NCBI GenBank assembly: GCA_035041965.1
Contig: JAPYMA010000401.1
Coordinates: 1-64,000 of the forward strand
Length of the DNA stretch: 64,000 bases
Direction of reading: 5' to 3'
From: Anisakis pegreffii
Taxonomy: Eukaryota > Nematoda > Chromadorea > Rhabditida > Anisakidae
Part shown: piece by piece, positions 34,317 through 48,344 of the stretch
Numbering within the stretch: position 1 is the stretch's first letter
Layout: each line of letters begins with the position of its first letter
Position numbers and translations under genes: made by a program
The notes under the pieces: generated by a model
Seen by the model: only the letters and a program-made list of their open reading frames with translations
The model's database searches: none
Told to the model about the DNA's origin: nothing

Positions 34317-36927
34317 ATGGTAAAACTGTTTGTTGGTGGATTGCCGGAAGGAGTGGACTCAATTCGACTGCGTCAACTGTTCTCTCAGTTCGTTATCGTT
34401 AACGAATGTGATGTGATTAAGGACTACGCATTCGTGGTTTGCATTTCTCTTTTCATATCGCTGTATCGTGTGTTCCACTTTTACGTTCCAGTCAAATCGA
34501 TTAATCGTTTTATCGCCAATACCATCGCTCGAACGTTTTTCTCACAATCAGTAAACCAACCGTCGCTATACGAACAGTGCATACTGTTAAACTTCATCAG
34601 GCGAGCGCTAAATATTAACGTTATACGACGAAGTGTACATTCGACGCTCGAACTGAACTTATAAACAGATCTTAAATATCGTCTGCATCATGAAAAAAAG
34701 AAAAGATTTGAGTGTACTGAACCGAAAATGAATTTGATTGTCTAAAAGTGCGGTGTAATCGGTCGTGTTGATCGTGACGACGTATTTTCATTTCGATTGA
34801 TTGCGTTCATAATGACGATTTGTGTTGTTTGCAATGCTGATCGAGCAGTTGAATTGTTGCGATGACGACGAGAAATCGAGTGTTAAGAATCATGACCGCA
34901 CTGATACAGCAGCTGTAGTGCTGTTTGTTTGCTTCAATACACTCTTATTTGCATCATTAATAATCGGTCGTTTTGAAGCGTTCAGTGTCGCTGTTTCTCG
35001 ATTAATTGAGAGTCGTCGTCGTCGTCGTTGTTTCGAACGCACAAGTGAACAACGCTAATTATTACGTTAATATCATATCCATAACATCTCATCCGTTTTT
35101 TTTTTCTTCAAGTCGGGATTGAACTCGGTCCGTGGGCGTTCTGATTTCGTATGCGTAATATATCGCTGGTTGTCGTCGTCGTCGATAATGCCTTTTTTAT
35201 TCATATGCTTTCTGAAAATGGTGATGAGCACCGTAAGAGTGCCAATCCTGAAAGAGGTGTGCACTTAAAGCCGAAAGGAGTGCTGTTGCATAAATGTTAA
35301 GTGAATGTATTGAATACTCAATCGAACGTTATAAATACGCGGTGGTCAGTTATGAAATTTGCGTATTAGTTGGTTGGTATGTTACCGGGGGAGTGATAAA
35401 TAAGACGTGAAGCAATGAGCGATCGAGTAAGTTGAATTCGTGAACGAAATGAAACGATTTGCATGGTAAAGATGCATTTGCGATGACGAGTTATCGATGA
35501 ACATCGAGATTGTTTGTTCATTGCTTAGTAGTGGCGATGGAATTGGCTTGGCTGCTGCTGCTGCTGATGCTGATGCTTGATATCAGATGATGGCTCATCT
35601 TTTCGTGGAGTATTTTCAGCATGTTGTCGATGAAGATTCTGCGCGAATTGCGATCGAGAAGCTCGATGGTTATATTTTGGAAAATAAACCGATCAACATC
35701 AGAAGGTTGTTATTTTGGTCCAGTTATTGCACTTCATTGAAAGAATATTCACGTCAGTCAATTGTTAAATTGTTTGATGCTGAAGGTCGACCTCGAAACT
35801 GCGACGTGAACCAGGAATGGACAAACGGTGTTATCGGTGTGGTGCGGCCGATCACAAGACGGTACAATGTCCAAGTGACCCGTCGAATCAAGGCAATCTG
35901 AAACGTGGCACGAGTGCGAGTGGTGGACAGCCAATCACGACGATCGGAGGTGGCGGGGAGAAGCGATTCGCTGCCGATCCAACGTAGGTTCTGCAGGATT
36001 GGTTGTTTTTTGATTAGTGGATTGGTAAGAATTGTGATGAATTCAGTGGAACCGGCACACCTACGATAACGATAAATCTGACTGGACGACCGATTCCGGG
36101 CACGCAGACTCAGATGCCAACGAGTGCAGCTTATAATGGCTACCAAACAGCAACTCAGACGGCACCACCACAGCAACAATCCGTAGCACCTCAACAACTC
36201 GCTTCTGTTGCGCTCTCTGCCGCTGATTCTGATCCTGAACTCGCGAGACCTATTGACAGGTAGGTTTCCGTTACTGAGCGATTATATTATATGGTTCGAT
36301 TAAGGGTGGGTGCATTTATGTGCATTGCAGTGACTTGATACCACTCTACGAGCAGTATATGGAATCTCGAACGAAGTATTTCTATTTCCGAGAACGACTC
36401 TCGAAAGAGATGAAAGCACGTGCACATGCAATGCATGCACCTATCAATGCAGGCGCCATGCAACCGGCTCCTTTACAGGCACCTTACAATACCGCCTTGT
36501 ACGGTGCTGCCACTCTTGTTCAGCAACCACAACAACCGTATGCACAACAGTTAGTTTCATGATTGATAATTGCCATTAACTCAGCCGTTTAGTATTCCAC
36601 TAACGAAGAGCATTTAAATTCAGAACGCCCACTGCAGCAGTGCCATATTCGACTGGAGGTGCAGCGCATTTCTACGCGAACACGTCGATGGCGAGTGCTG
36701 TCACGGCTGGTGGTATCTATTCGACCACACAACAGCTACAGCCCCAACCCCAGCTGCAAATGCAACCTCAGCCCCAACCCCAACCTCAAACCTACATGCT
36801 GTCGAATGCATCAACTGCACCTCTGATGACCCATCAGCAACAACCAATCGTATCAGCGCAATACACCCAACCACAACCGCAAGGCATTGCTTCGGTTCTT
36901 CAACCGCAATCTGCCAGACTTTATTGA
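34317..36927 (+). CDS. rnp-1: RNA-binding protein RNP-1 / Lark-RBM4-like
   Basis: Single-RRM, single-zinc-knuckle RNA-binding protein of the Lark/RBM4 family; the worm member is RNP-1. Six exons: 34317-34436, 35620-35705, 35786-35983, 36047-36259, 36331-36549, 36624-36927, giving 379 aa. RRM at residues 1-68 with RNP2 (KLFVGGLP) and RNP1 (KDYAFVHV). Then the linker RSTSKLRREPGM, typical of this family, and a CCHC knuckle C84-Y-R-C87 ... H92 ... C97. The rest is low-complexity, Gln/Pro/Ala/Thr-rich, ending in Gln-Pro repeats. Fly Lark and vertebrate RBM4 carry two RRMs; only one is present here, as in nematodes. Intron 1 is 1.18 kb, by far the longest in this gene, so a regulatory role is possible. 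Confidence 0.88.
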
Positions 36928-39509
36928 TAACATTTTTTGGATGACGTCTCGTTTCTGATTCACTAAACTCCCTTTTTTTGAATGCTTGTTGATGACTTAT
37001 AATGGTCATTTCATTTGCACAAACGTTATTTGTTCATTTTGTTTGGTCGAAGATAATTTATTGCGGTTGGTAGTAATTTGTGGAAATGAGTGGAGAGTTA
37101 TTAAGGAGATTGATAAGATAAGATTCGTAATTCGGCGAGATTAATACTTATTACTATTCGATAAGATCATTCGTAATTCGATAAGATTCGTTGTGGCATT
37201 TCAACGTACGTTAATAACAACAACAATATTTTGTTTATTCGTTATTGTTGCTGATCTATGACATTTTCATTAGTGTTTTATCGATCGATTGCAATTGATT
37301 GATTAGTGTTTTGTATAGCCGTTCGAATGGTGCAGTGGAGCGAAGTTAGCGTAATGAGTACAAATATTAGCTATAAGTTTTTTGGCTGATTACAATTTGG
37401 TTTTGGGAAGTTTTATATCTGTGGTCAACGTGGAATTGAATCGATGGGGTTGTGAGGAGTTTAAGTTATGGGATGATTAGATGAGGTATTATCAGTTGTG
37501 TGCTGACTCGTGTTTGCTTTGAATGATTATTGATGTTACCCCATTTTTGTCATTTACGCTATTTATCAGCACATTCTGCATTGCTCGGCTGCCAGCCACT
37601 CTTCTTCCCATTTGTTTTATAGTATTGAGATGTGGTCACTTCATGAAGTCTTATTCTCGATTATTATTGATTCAACGAACACAGCTCTGTGGAGACCGTT
37701 TGCGTTTCTTGCCCACTGATTTCTAAGGTCGAAAGCATCTCCAATTCGGATTGATCAATCGCACTGGGTTGTTGATCGCTGTTGTGCATTGCTGAATGAT
37801 AAGATGTTATCTCTTCTTATTCTCGTACTCATCATATCACAGCATTATGTTCATTATGAAATCAATCAGTCACCTCATCATATTCATTTCACTAACGAAC
37901 ACAAAAATCGATGTTGAGAGTGATCATCCATTCAATTGATCACTCGGTGATCATTTTTTGCTCGTTTCATTCTTGGTATTGTTGTTAAATTTAGTATCAT
38001 TCATTCATCGCTCGTTGATTCAGCGGCGTTCATCTCGATTTCAACTCTCATTTGTTGTTGTTTTTTGATTATTGTCACGTTGTGAAGTTGTTGTTTGTGT
38101 TGTCACCACTTATTAATATTCCTATGTATTGTTTTGAAACATTGATAAAAATGTGTCATTTCATAGCGAATATTGTATAAAATGCAAAGCATCAAGCAAA
38201 CTCTTTTCATAAGCGATATTTTAGTTGCACACAAATTGATTATTGTGACTTGAGTGTATTCATATTCAAATCATCCTGTTAATTGCCAGCTACTGATTGT
38301 TCATAAAAATAATAAGTGAAGGGGCATGCACTGAGGCAAGCTTTCATCACTTCACTGGTATCCATATTGAGCAGTAGTTGATCGCGTTCACTGAAATGTT
38401 TTCGTCATTTTAGGAGTTAAAGAAATCAGGATTAATTAATTTAAGAATGAAAGAATTTTCAAGAATCAAACAGAAAAATATTTCTGGTCGTCTGTATCAA
38501 GCTCACACACAACAACATTGAATCAATCAGTTTACTATTGATCAAAAATCGCAAAGTTTTTATGCACGTTATGCGGTGCAATGCAGCAATTTTTGCTCGA
38601 TATTAGTGATAAATTTGGTGCACTTTATGATTATCAAATCAGCAGCACACTCACTGATATGTTGTACTCCATCCACTCTAAAAGCTACCATTGCTGAATG
38701 GAGTTCGTTGGCTGGGTGATGTATTTTGCAATGCTGTTAAATAGTTAGGGACGTTGTTCATGAAGGAATCGTCGTCAACCGTGAATTTCATGTCTCGATC
38801 CGTCATCATGAGTCGTCTATATGTGTAATATCCGAGTGTCTCAACGAAATGGCATTTGAGCACAGCAAATGTTGTCAATTATCGAAAAATATTCAACGAC
38901 TGCATTCCACACTGAGATTACTTCTTTATCACCTCCACATTCCACGATCGCTTATCTTCTTTATGAAAACACTAATTAATTACACCTCACTGCCTAGTAA
39001 CTCTTACTCAAACATATTCTTCCTTTCTTGCTTTATCATATCGCTGAAAGTTGATTCTTGTGATGACGATTCATGAAGTTTAAAATTCTGAGCGGAGTTT
39101 TTTGGATGAATTGTTGTGATTAATGAATAATTTCATGCTTTATCATGTCAGTGCTTTATTTTGTGTTCTATCGAGACTAATCATCCTGTTTTCTGAAATT
39201 TTGGATGATTGCTGAGGTTAACAATTTAGCATAAATTGATTACTTTCACCGGTTGTTCGCCAAAAAGGACGTTGTTGCATTCGTGTAAAATGTTGCTAGT
39301 TAGTGATTCGTATTAAAATTGTTTATCAGTATTGTTATCAATGATTTATTACGTTATAATACAACATTCATATCAATAATCACCATTCATGACCACGATG
39401 AAATTCGCTCGATTTGCATTATTCAATTGGATTATTACATTGCGATTCAGTGAGACATTCCGAGAATGCAACAGTCACTAATAGCGGATTTATTGATGTA
39501 ACCACCTAC

Positions 39510-39538
39510 AGGTGTGCAACATCCGATGTTGCACACCT
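39510..39538. repeat. Perfect hairpin, 14-bp arms
   Basis: AGGTGTGCAACATC at 39510-39523 and its exact complement at 39525-39538, separated by a single C. It lies about 70 bp before the unassigned exon pair. Confidence 0.7.
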
Positions 39539-39610
39539 ACAACTGGAGACGGACTACATTGATTAGGTGATAATGAAGGATTAGGTTTTGAATTGTCCGG
39601 TTATTTGCAG

Positions 39611-40014
39611 GATAAACGGCTTGTTCGCTTAGAGTCGAAAACATTAGCGTATATCGAATTTGTTGATAGTGTGGTATCGATGTGGCGTGCACACTTCATT
39701 CGTAAGTGCGTTTTGAATGGTACGTTGCTCATTTACAATTCTAAAACGAACACCGTCGTACCGACTGCAATCAATCCAAGTGCGAAGGTCGCTACACTGA
39801 AATTGAATTATCATTCTTCGAAATATCGACGAGTATACTCATCAACTAGACTGCTTCCTTCTGTCTCAGACCTATCTAACAATGAGTCTTGTGAGGTGTG
39901 AATACTCATAGCGATCGATATTATCTGTGATTAGGATCAAGCACCAGCATTGAATGCATTGATTCACTTGTTGATTAATGTGAACAGTAACGAAAAATGG
40001 ATCATTAACGATAG
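39611..40014 (+). CDS. Unassigned exon pair of an unknown gene
   Basis: Two adjoining segments behave like exons. Exon a, 39611-39895 (285 nt, phase 0 throughout), starts after TTATTTGCAG and contains MWRAHFIRKC and NYHSSKYRRVYSSTRLLPS. Exon b, 39935-40014, starts after GATTAG and reads DQAPALNALIHLL then NSNEKWIINDR. Composition and splice signals are coding-like. A third tiny exon from 40072 to a TAG at 40093 would close the frame. I do not recognise the family. There is no clear start, so this is a 3' fragment, a decaying gene, or exons of a longer gene whose 5' part I missed. A strong donor-like GTAAGT at 39701 inside exon a is an alternative. Confidence 0.4.
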
Positions 40015-41003
40015 GTATTGGTGGTTGGTTCATTTGCTGAGAAAGGAACAAAAAAGTGGATCATTAACAGCACTGAGATAAGTGTGGGTTAGACTAGTTT
40101 TTCAATTCGTATAATTGAGAAAATGTTTTATGAAAGCATTTAGTACTTGATAATGAAACGTTCCATCAACAATCAATGTTCATTAAATGCATTCGTTAGC
40201 AGATATTTCCTCAAAGAAGTGCAGCCAGTCAACTTAAATTCATAACGAAACTGAATTCAACTGAGATCCACATATCTCTGTGCAAGCAATCAATGGCAAA
40301 AAAACCCACAAAATGAAAATCGCTGCAATCGAAAGCTTTCGTTGAGTGAGCGGCTCGGGTAACGCTAATTTTCTGTAATCGATAAAAGCGTTGAATATAG
40401 ATAAAAAACTTATGACAGTGCAAAGTGAGTAAAGATTTAGAACGATGAACACAAAAAACTAACGGTTTAAGAACTTTTTCGCTTATCGCACCCTTCTTGC
40501 TGCTGTTGCTGATCACAATCAATACTGATCTGGGTTTGCTCAGCTGTCATAATTCAGATGGATTGCACACCGATGATATTCATGAAAAATGAATAATATC
40601 AGCACAAACATTAAGCAACTACTCACTCAACAAAGTAACTTGATTTCCTCTGACTGCTAATATCAACAAACGAGACTCGTTCCACTTTGAACGGAGTCTA
40701 TTCATGTTTACTTAACGCTTCCTTCTATCAGCATATTGCTTTAATGTTATTATTCAACTCTTCATTTGCCTACCTCTAATCACCTCTCTCGAAACATTCA
40801 ACTGAATCGTCGTCACCCCTCACAAAACTCATTCCCTAAATCCAGTTCCCTAAATTCCAAACAATAATAACAATACCTTACCTCAATCAGTCCATTTCTA
40901 TCTGTTTTCGTCATTCCACCGTTGAATGTCAATAAACAACATCCGCTTGATTTTGTTAAAATTCTCTCACTATTGCCTCTATAAGGCTGGTGTTTGTATC
41001 CCA

Positions 41004-44000
41004 ATGCATCATCGAACATCATATCGCATTTCAATTTCAGCTCGAATCTCCGCACCATGCATACAAGCACGTCTCTATCAAACAAATAATGGAGTGTTTG
41101 GTTACAAACCTCATGAAAGCACAGCTGTAGAACCACCCCGTATGTCAGCTTTTACCAATTGTAATTGCTCAACTTCTTCAATCACTGAAAAAATTTCATG
41201 TGTTTCTGCCAAGTATTTAATCAGATCGCTCGCATCGTTGCGGCGTTATTGAGATCATTGATTTGCGTTAATTGGTGAGATGGTGCGAGAATCTCATAGA
41301 AGATGAGGAGGATGGGAATGTATCGAATATAAAGCTTAGAGCGAGCTGACGGCAATGTGAGATGGGAGGGAACAAGGCTGATTGGGTTGTTGGGTCAGGA
41401 CGGAAGTACATTCGAATGGCTCGGAATTAGTTTCAGAATTCCCACCACTGGACACGCTCGATGATAGTCGTCGATTACACCTGATCAACGCATTTCGTCG
41501 ATATGGCTATCGCGTTGCCGATCTAGATCCTCTTCATCTGAAGCGACCACCTGTGTAATGATTGTTATGCACATTTCATATGTAATTAATATGTGATGTG
41601 ATAATAATAGTGATTTTTATCAATACTTAAATATGATGCTACGTAAAAAGTTATAGAGTGCATGAATTGAAGCCAGAATTGTATGGATTAAATCCAGAGA
41701 GTGTGCTGCGAGATGTTGGTATATCGATACGCGTTGCTGATCTTATCGATAAACTCAACGCCATTTACTGCGGAAACATTGCCACTGAATTCATGCATAT
41801 AAAGGTGATTCCCTAATGAGACTGACTCATTTGCTGTGTGAAAATTATCTTTTCAAAGATAGAAATTTGCAAGAAATTGAGCAGGATTGGGAAGAAAGAA
41901 CGTGGTTTGCACAGAGATTCGAGGATATGCACAGAGTGGAGATAAAGGCGGACGAGAAACGACGATATGCTGAATTAATGCTGAGGAGTCAGGTTCGTCA
42001 TCTAGCGATTGACGACGATACGCACCTTATGAAAGCATCACACCACACTCAGTTCCAATATCACTGTTATTGTACTTCGAAACATTAATATTTGAATTGA
42101 ATACTACCTCTCGTATTAAGTCTGTTAGCGTTGCCGACGGACACTTTTTTTCGATGCTCATCAACCGAACAGTCGTATCAGTCTAAGTGTAAGGCGAATT
42201 TAGAGTTTCGCTCAACAGCAAGCAATTCTGATGAGTACTAATCCAACTGTAGCTTGAATGCACCTGATGGAAATTGATGATGATGATGAAAGAAATACAA
42301 TTTAAGAACTTCGATAGATTCATGTCGTTGAAATTCCCGACAGTGAAACGATACGGTGGAGAAGGTGCAGAATCGATGTTTGTTTTCTTCAGTGAACTAT
42401 TTGATAGTGCACCTTTATATGGCATTGATGATTTAACGATCTGCATGGCTCATCGAGGTAGATTGAATCTGCTCTGTGAAATGATGCAATTCCCCACTGT
42501 TCAACTGTTCCGAAAGGTTCATTTTTTTATTCGGCTCATTTCAACCTGTCACCACTCTTTCCTGAGGGTTTCGACTGAAACTGTTCTTCGAGAGTTTCGA
42601 CTGAATGCGAGATTTATAACTGCAGATTCGTGGTAAATTGGAGTTTCCAGAAGATGTGCAAGGTGTCGGTGATGTTCTATCGCATTTCAGTTAGTTCTAC
42701 TTCTTTTTGGAAAGCAATTAATCAGTTTTGCAGTGAACTCAAAATGGTTTAAGACAAGATCGCGTGAGTGTACAATAACAATGTGCATATCGAATAGCGA
42801 TTTCAGCATCATCAATCGATCATAAGACATCGAATGGTGAGGTGCATATAACAATGATGCCGAATCCGTCACATCTGGAAGCAGTGAATCCGGTGGCGAT
42901 GGGACGAACTCGAGCCAGGATGTTAACCAAAAGAAGAGGTGATTATGCACAGTCAGACGGGCAAAGTGGTGATGGAGCACTGTGTGTTCAAGTGCATGGA
43001 GATGGTTCGTTCACTGGACAGGTTCATATCATGTTTGCTGAATTGATTGATTCCTGGATGTTAGAGTTGAAAGCGGGAGAGGAAAGTTTTCTTGGCCATC
43101 CCCCGCGAGAAGCTCAGGGACTCCAGAAAAGTGGTGTGGTACTCCTTCGCCAAAAAAAGACTCCTTCTTTATTTCGGCTGGTTATCTGTTTGTATTAATT
43201 TATTGATTGAGGATATGGTTAATTGAAGGGTGTAATCTGGGAGACATTGGCAATGTCACAAACGCCTCATTACCGGTTGGGTGGATGTCTGCATCTGATA
43301 ACGAACAATCAGTTGGCCTATACAGCCGAGAGTGCTACTGCGCGATCATCTGAACATACCACCGACATCGCGAAAGCGATTGATTCACCGATCATTCATG
43401 TGAATGCTGATCATCCTGAGGTTCGTGCCATTCGTCTGTCATTGGCGTTTAAATTGACTTCGATGATATGAATTGAAGTTAGTGGCCAAGGCAACGCGAC
43501 TCCTGATGGAATACCGGAATAAATATCGTAAAGACGCATTCTTGAATCTCGTTTGTTATCGAAGATGGGGTCATAATGAACTGGACGATCCACACTTTAC
43601 TCAGCCGATTATGTACAAGTCAGTCGGTCACTTCTTTATCACTCGAATCACTGTTATCAGTCACTGCTCACTCGCAAGGGCTACTATACACAGAATGGTA
43701 TTGAATTAATCTAAACTGGCAGAGTAAACGTTGCAGAGAAATCGACGAGCGTAAAACAATACCAGATAAGTATATCGCTGAACTAATGTACGAGAACGTG
43801 ATCAGTGATGATCAAGTGAAGTCAGTGATCGATGCGCAAACAAAACGCTTGAATGATGACTTCAGTGCTATCGACAGCGCAGCTCCTCGGTACGGTTCAG
43901 TTCAACTCATGAATTCATCGATGAAATTTGAACTGCTGAGCTTATGGCCACTTTGGGCATTCTCAACTTCACGCAAATATTTGATTCAATGAAGTAAATA

Positions 44001-46718
44001 TCAGATTGAGATTTCATCTGTTTTGTTTCAGAGCGAATCATCTGAAAGGAAATTGGTCAGGGATGATGCAAGCACCGCACAGTGTCGAAATTTGGGATAC
44101 GGGTGTTGACACTGATCTGCTAAGATTTATTGGGGCGAAGTCTGTTAGCACCCCTGCAAACTTCGTCAGTTTCATTCATTTCTAATCTGACAAGTCGTTT
44201 TACATACACCTTATGCCAGTTCGTGTTCAACATTATCGTCTAAAAGCGTCCTTCAGAAAGCATGTGTGTGTGTTTGTGGGTTGCACAGGTTCATAGAACA
44301 TTCAGATGGAGACCTGCTGACAAAATATACTGTTTTCCTACTGCCTACTCCACTCTCCGCACTGTTTTTCGGCGAGATACAGAATTAACTTGAATGAAAT
44401 GCAAATGGGGGATTGGTAGGGATATAGAAAGAACGAGAGTGATTAAATAAAAATTAAAGGCAGTCAACGAACATCTACAAAAAGTGCATTGTAATGCCCG
44501 AATTCAAAAAATGGAATCTGGAAGCAATATTGAATGGTCCACTGCTGAAACACTCGCGTTTGGTTCCCTTCTTCTTCAAGGTATCATCGAATGATAGATA
44601 GTAAGGGCAAGCGACTGATCACTTATAATGACAACTGCAGGTTTTGATGTTCGTATAAGTGGTCAAGATGTGGGTCGAGGAACGTTCTCGCAACGTCATC
44701 TGATGTTGGTTGACCAGAACAATGACGAAGCGATCATTCCACTCAACAACATGATTCCTGACCAGAAACACTTCATTGAGGTTGTTTCGAAGCCTTTTCC
44801 TCATAATCTCTTGCATTATTGTCATGAACTGACTGTGGTGATCAGCACCACCATAAGGCAAGTAATTCATCTGAAGCAGTTGAAAGTTCAGGTAGCGAAT
44901 AGTTTATTATCAGAAGAGGCAGTGCTGGGTTATGAGTTCGGATTTGCAATGGAACATCCGAAACGTTTGTGCATTTGGGAGGCACAGTTCGGCGATTTCT
45001 TCAACGGTGCTCAGATCATTATCGATACGTTTGTGGCTGCTGCTGAAAGTTAGTTATTTATAAACTGGATTGATCTACTTTGATATTACAATAAGTGCAA
45101 TTAAGGTAAATGGCTAACACAGAGTGGACTGGTGATGATACTGCCGCACGGCATTGATGGAATGGGACCGGAGCATAGTAGTTGTCGAATGGAACGCTTC
45201 TTGCAGTTGACTAATAGCCGCGAGGATCAGTGTCCTGCCGACGGCGAATCCGTAAATATGAACATTGCTAACCCTACCACTTCTGCGCAGTACTTCCATT
45301 TACTCAGAAGACAGGTTAGATTATTACCATACCGCTCGATCACACGGCATGGGACTGAAGCATGGTAGTTGAGTAAATGATACACAACATTTTCAGTAAT
45401 ACACATTTGTATCCTATATGATCAGTTTGTATAGTAGTTGTATTGTTTTTCGATATCTTATCAATCTCATTTGAGTTATCCTTCAGTTTACTTTGCTTTG
45501 CGTATGTTTTAAGATAAAATCAAATGTTTGGTGCAATTGCGATTAAATTGTTTCCTATTGAAAAGACTTAACGAGAACTTATTCAACTGCTGAGCCATAA
45601 ACTGCATTTTACAATTGATATATCACACCGAATTACACCGAAAATTCATTGATACTCTATTGTTAATTGCATTCAATTATGAGTGCGTGCTATCGTTGTG
45701 CTTTCTTTTTTAGTTGTTTCGCACTTGATTACTTGTAAATTTTAGGTGTTAACACCATATCGAAAACCGTTGATTATCGTTGGTCCAAAAATGCTCTTAA
45801 GACATCCCATGGTAAGACATATCTGATACATTATTGTCACTCTGTTTATGATCACGTCGAGTTAAAGTCCATCAAAAGTCCATTCTTGCGATTCACATTC
45901 ACATTAATCCACAGCTTATCATCCTCATTAGCTGCCTCAATCACAAGCTCAAATCTCAATTAATCCAACTTAATTCAAAGGCTGCAAGTACGTTGCACGA
46001 TATGAAAGAAGGCACTCATTTCCTTCCAGTTATCGAAGATAATTCCGTATCGCCGGCCGACGTCACTAAGGTTTTTTTTTTGAATTCTCCGTTATGCTTT
46101 TAAATACTCAATAATAAATCATCGGTATGATATAATGATACGATCGCAATTGCCCTTCAGGTGATATTCTGCTCTGGTAAACACTACTATGCACTACAAA
46201 AAGAACGTGAGGCACGAGCTCTGAAAGATGTCGCGATCATTCGTGTTGAATTGCTTTGTCCATTCCCCGTTGAAGCGCTACGAATCGCTCAGTGCAAGTT
46301 CCCATCTGCAAAATGTCCGTTTATTTTATCAATTGATACGTTCATTAATGTTATTGATGAGGTAGTTTCACAGAAAATGAATTGAAATGTACAAATCGTT
46401 ACTTGATGAATATTCAGCATACGTTTGGTCACAAGAAGAACCACGGAATGCTGGTGCATGGAGTTTTATGCAAGCACGCTTCTTGAATGCACTCGGGATT
46501 AGGGTGAGTCCACTACATAATCATTTGTTGCACAATTGATTCCTATTAATAGAGATTCTTTTACTTGATGAGATGACAGTGAATTTTTAATTGATTCGTT
46601 GATTGAATTGCAGCTGAAGTATTGCGGACGAGACGAACTGGCGTGGACAGCAACCCCGATCGCATCGTTACATGAAGCTGAATTGAAGAAAGTTATTGCC
46701 GATACATTTGCTGATTGA
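41004..46718 (+). CDS. DHTKD1: 2-oxoadipate dehydrogenase E1 component
   Basis: ThDP-dependent E1 that decarboxylates 2-oxoadipate in Lys/Trp breakdown, passing the acyl group to DLST. Twenty exons: 41004-41139, 41437-41554, 41657-41804, 41882-41992, 42307-42516, 42626-42689, 42807-43021, 43229-43420, 43479-43618, 43737-43889, 44032-44143, 44460-44580, 44641-44780, 44892-45048, 45106-45314, 45746-45811, 45981-46070, 46161-46314, 46418-46503, 46614-46718, giving 908 aa (human 919). Seen: presequence then [12 protein letters not shown] (DHTKD1-specific), [37 protein letters not shown], the ThDP motif G327-D-G ... N360-[29 protein letters not shown] segment and [10 protein letters not shown]. 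An upstream in-frame ATG exists at 40926. Weakest junction: 41804/41882. Confidence 0.93.
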
Positions 46719-47318
46719 TTGATTGATTGATTGCTTTAATTAACCGCTGCTGATTGATCAATTAATGTTGACTGATTAATTGTTTTGATCGTAATTTTAG
46801 TGGTGGTCTATCAAATCGATTGATTCGTTTAGTCATGTTCATTTAAAAAAAAATCATCCCGAGATTATTGTTCGTTATGCAATCGATCGTTTTTCCTCAT
46901 CTCTGATCAACAACGTCCCTTCCTTCGTTCCAGTACGGATTATCGTTTGAAACTCGTCGATATTTCACACTGCAAATTAATTTACCCCACTGAAATCGAT
47001 TGTTCATTATTTCGAATCATCTTTGCATTTGTGATGACGCATCATCATTGCCTTATTGCCGAGATGCTCATTTTTGTTTTGTCGATTCGTTGAATATTTG
47101 TTGTGTGATTTTATCACGTGACGACAGTTACAGGTATTGTTTTGATTCGTTATTGTTATGTTTTGATTGTAGTGATTGTAGAGTGTGTGAATGGATATGA
47201 TTCGGTTAGGGTCGAGTCTTGTGGCAGATACTTATGCGTTTCGATGTTATTCAAGTATTTATCGTCAGTAAAAAACATCTGCGAATTGATTGAACGAGTG
47301 TTTCGAGCAAAGTTCAGA

Positions 47319-47443
47319 ACCGAATGATTTTCTTCGGTGATCACCGACCGAACACCGATGGCCATCGAAATTCGATGGAAACTGACAAGAAAAATTTTGA
47401 GCATCGGTCGGCTCTGGTTGGTGGTGAGCGAAATTCGTTCGGT
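47319..47443. repeat. Imperfect fold-back, about 40-bp arms
   Basis: The left arm begins ACCGAATGATTTTC at 47319. The complement of the right arm, ending at 47443, begins ACCGAACGAATTTC. Pairing is loose further in, with CCGACCGA in both arms. A decayed fold-back element. Confidence 0.45.
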
Positions 47444-48344
47444 TTGTCGAAGCCGGCGACAATCAATAGATGAATTTTGTTTGATATGCGATCAACTCGT
47501 TCTTTGGGGCTGATCACGTCAATGATACATCAGCGGAGTTTTGCTGACTTTATCCATGTCTGGTCATTGCCTCTTGTCAGTTAGTCATAGTTAGTTCGGT
47601 TACTTAGTGATTGATATTTTCAGTCATAGTCTCGAACGTGTAGGACTCGTTCAACTTCATCGATTCATCGTGGATTTCATGCATCAGCTTGAGCTTTTCT
47701 TTTACGTTCATCATAGAGAGATTAGGAACTGGTTAGGAACTCACAACAATACTCTAGTTTGATGACATGACCATAGCATAAGAACTCGAACCGTCCAAAC
47801 CACTCAAAAATACTACAACTTATTGGTTTCTCATTTGAAGTGTTTATTCAGTTTGTCATTACATATTTTTTAATCCGTCACAGGATCACTACAGACATCG
47901 TCTCGTCTCTCTGTTGTCACAACATCGTAACATCGAACTCTCTCTTCCTTCTTTCCTCTTAAACATTTAAAGATAATTTCGCAGCGATTCATGCATCACT
48001 ATCAGATTCCAGTCACAACCATTGATTGAGCAAACACGTGGTGGGTTTAAGAGCTTTTCTCTGATAGTAACCAATGATATTTATCAGAGAGGCGGACTTC
48101 GAATAAATTCTTCGATTAATGCACGGAACAGCAGACAACGTCGAGTAACTGTTGAAAATAACCAGCACTGTTTCTGCTTCAACAACAGACCATTATTAAA
48201 AATATATCTACGTTTAGTGAGCGCTGTAAAGGATAATTCATAAGGCAGTCAACTTCAAGTAATCATTAATCCAAACATTGAAGTCTAAGAGTTGAGTATA
48301 TGAATTGATTTTGTTTAATTGACCTTCTTGTTGTTCACTTAACC

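Larger units (their letters stand above)
36928..41003. other. Spacer RNP1-DHTKD1
   Basis: 4.1 kb. Contains the hairpin 39510-39538 and the unassigned exon pair 39611-40014 (separate entries). Between 37.0 and 39.5 kb I see only AT-rich spacer. A minus-strand frame at 38678-38878 has reasonable composition but no splice or homology support. Confidence 0.45.
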
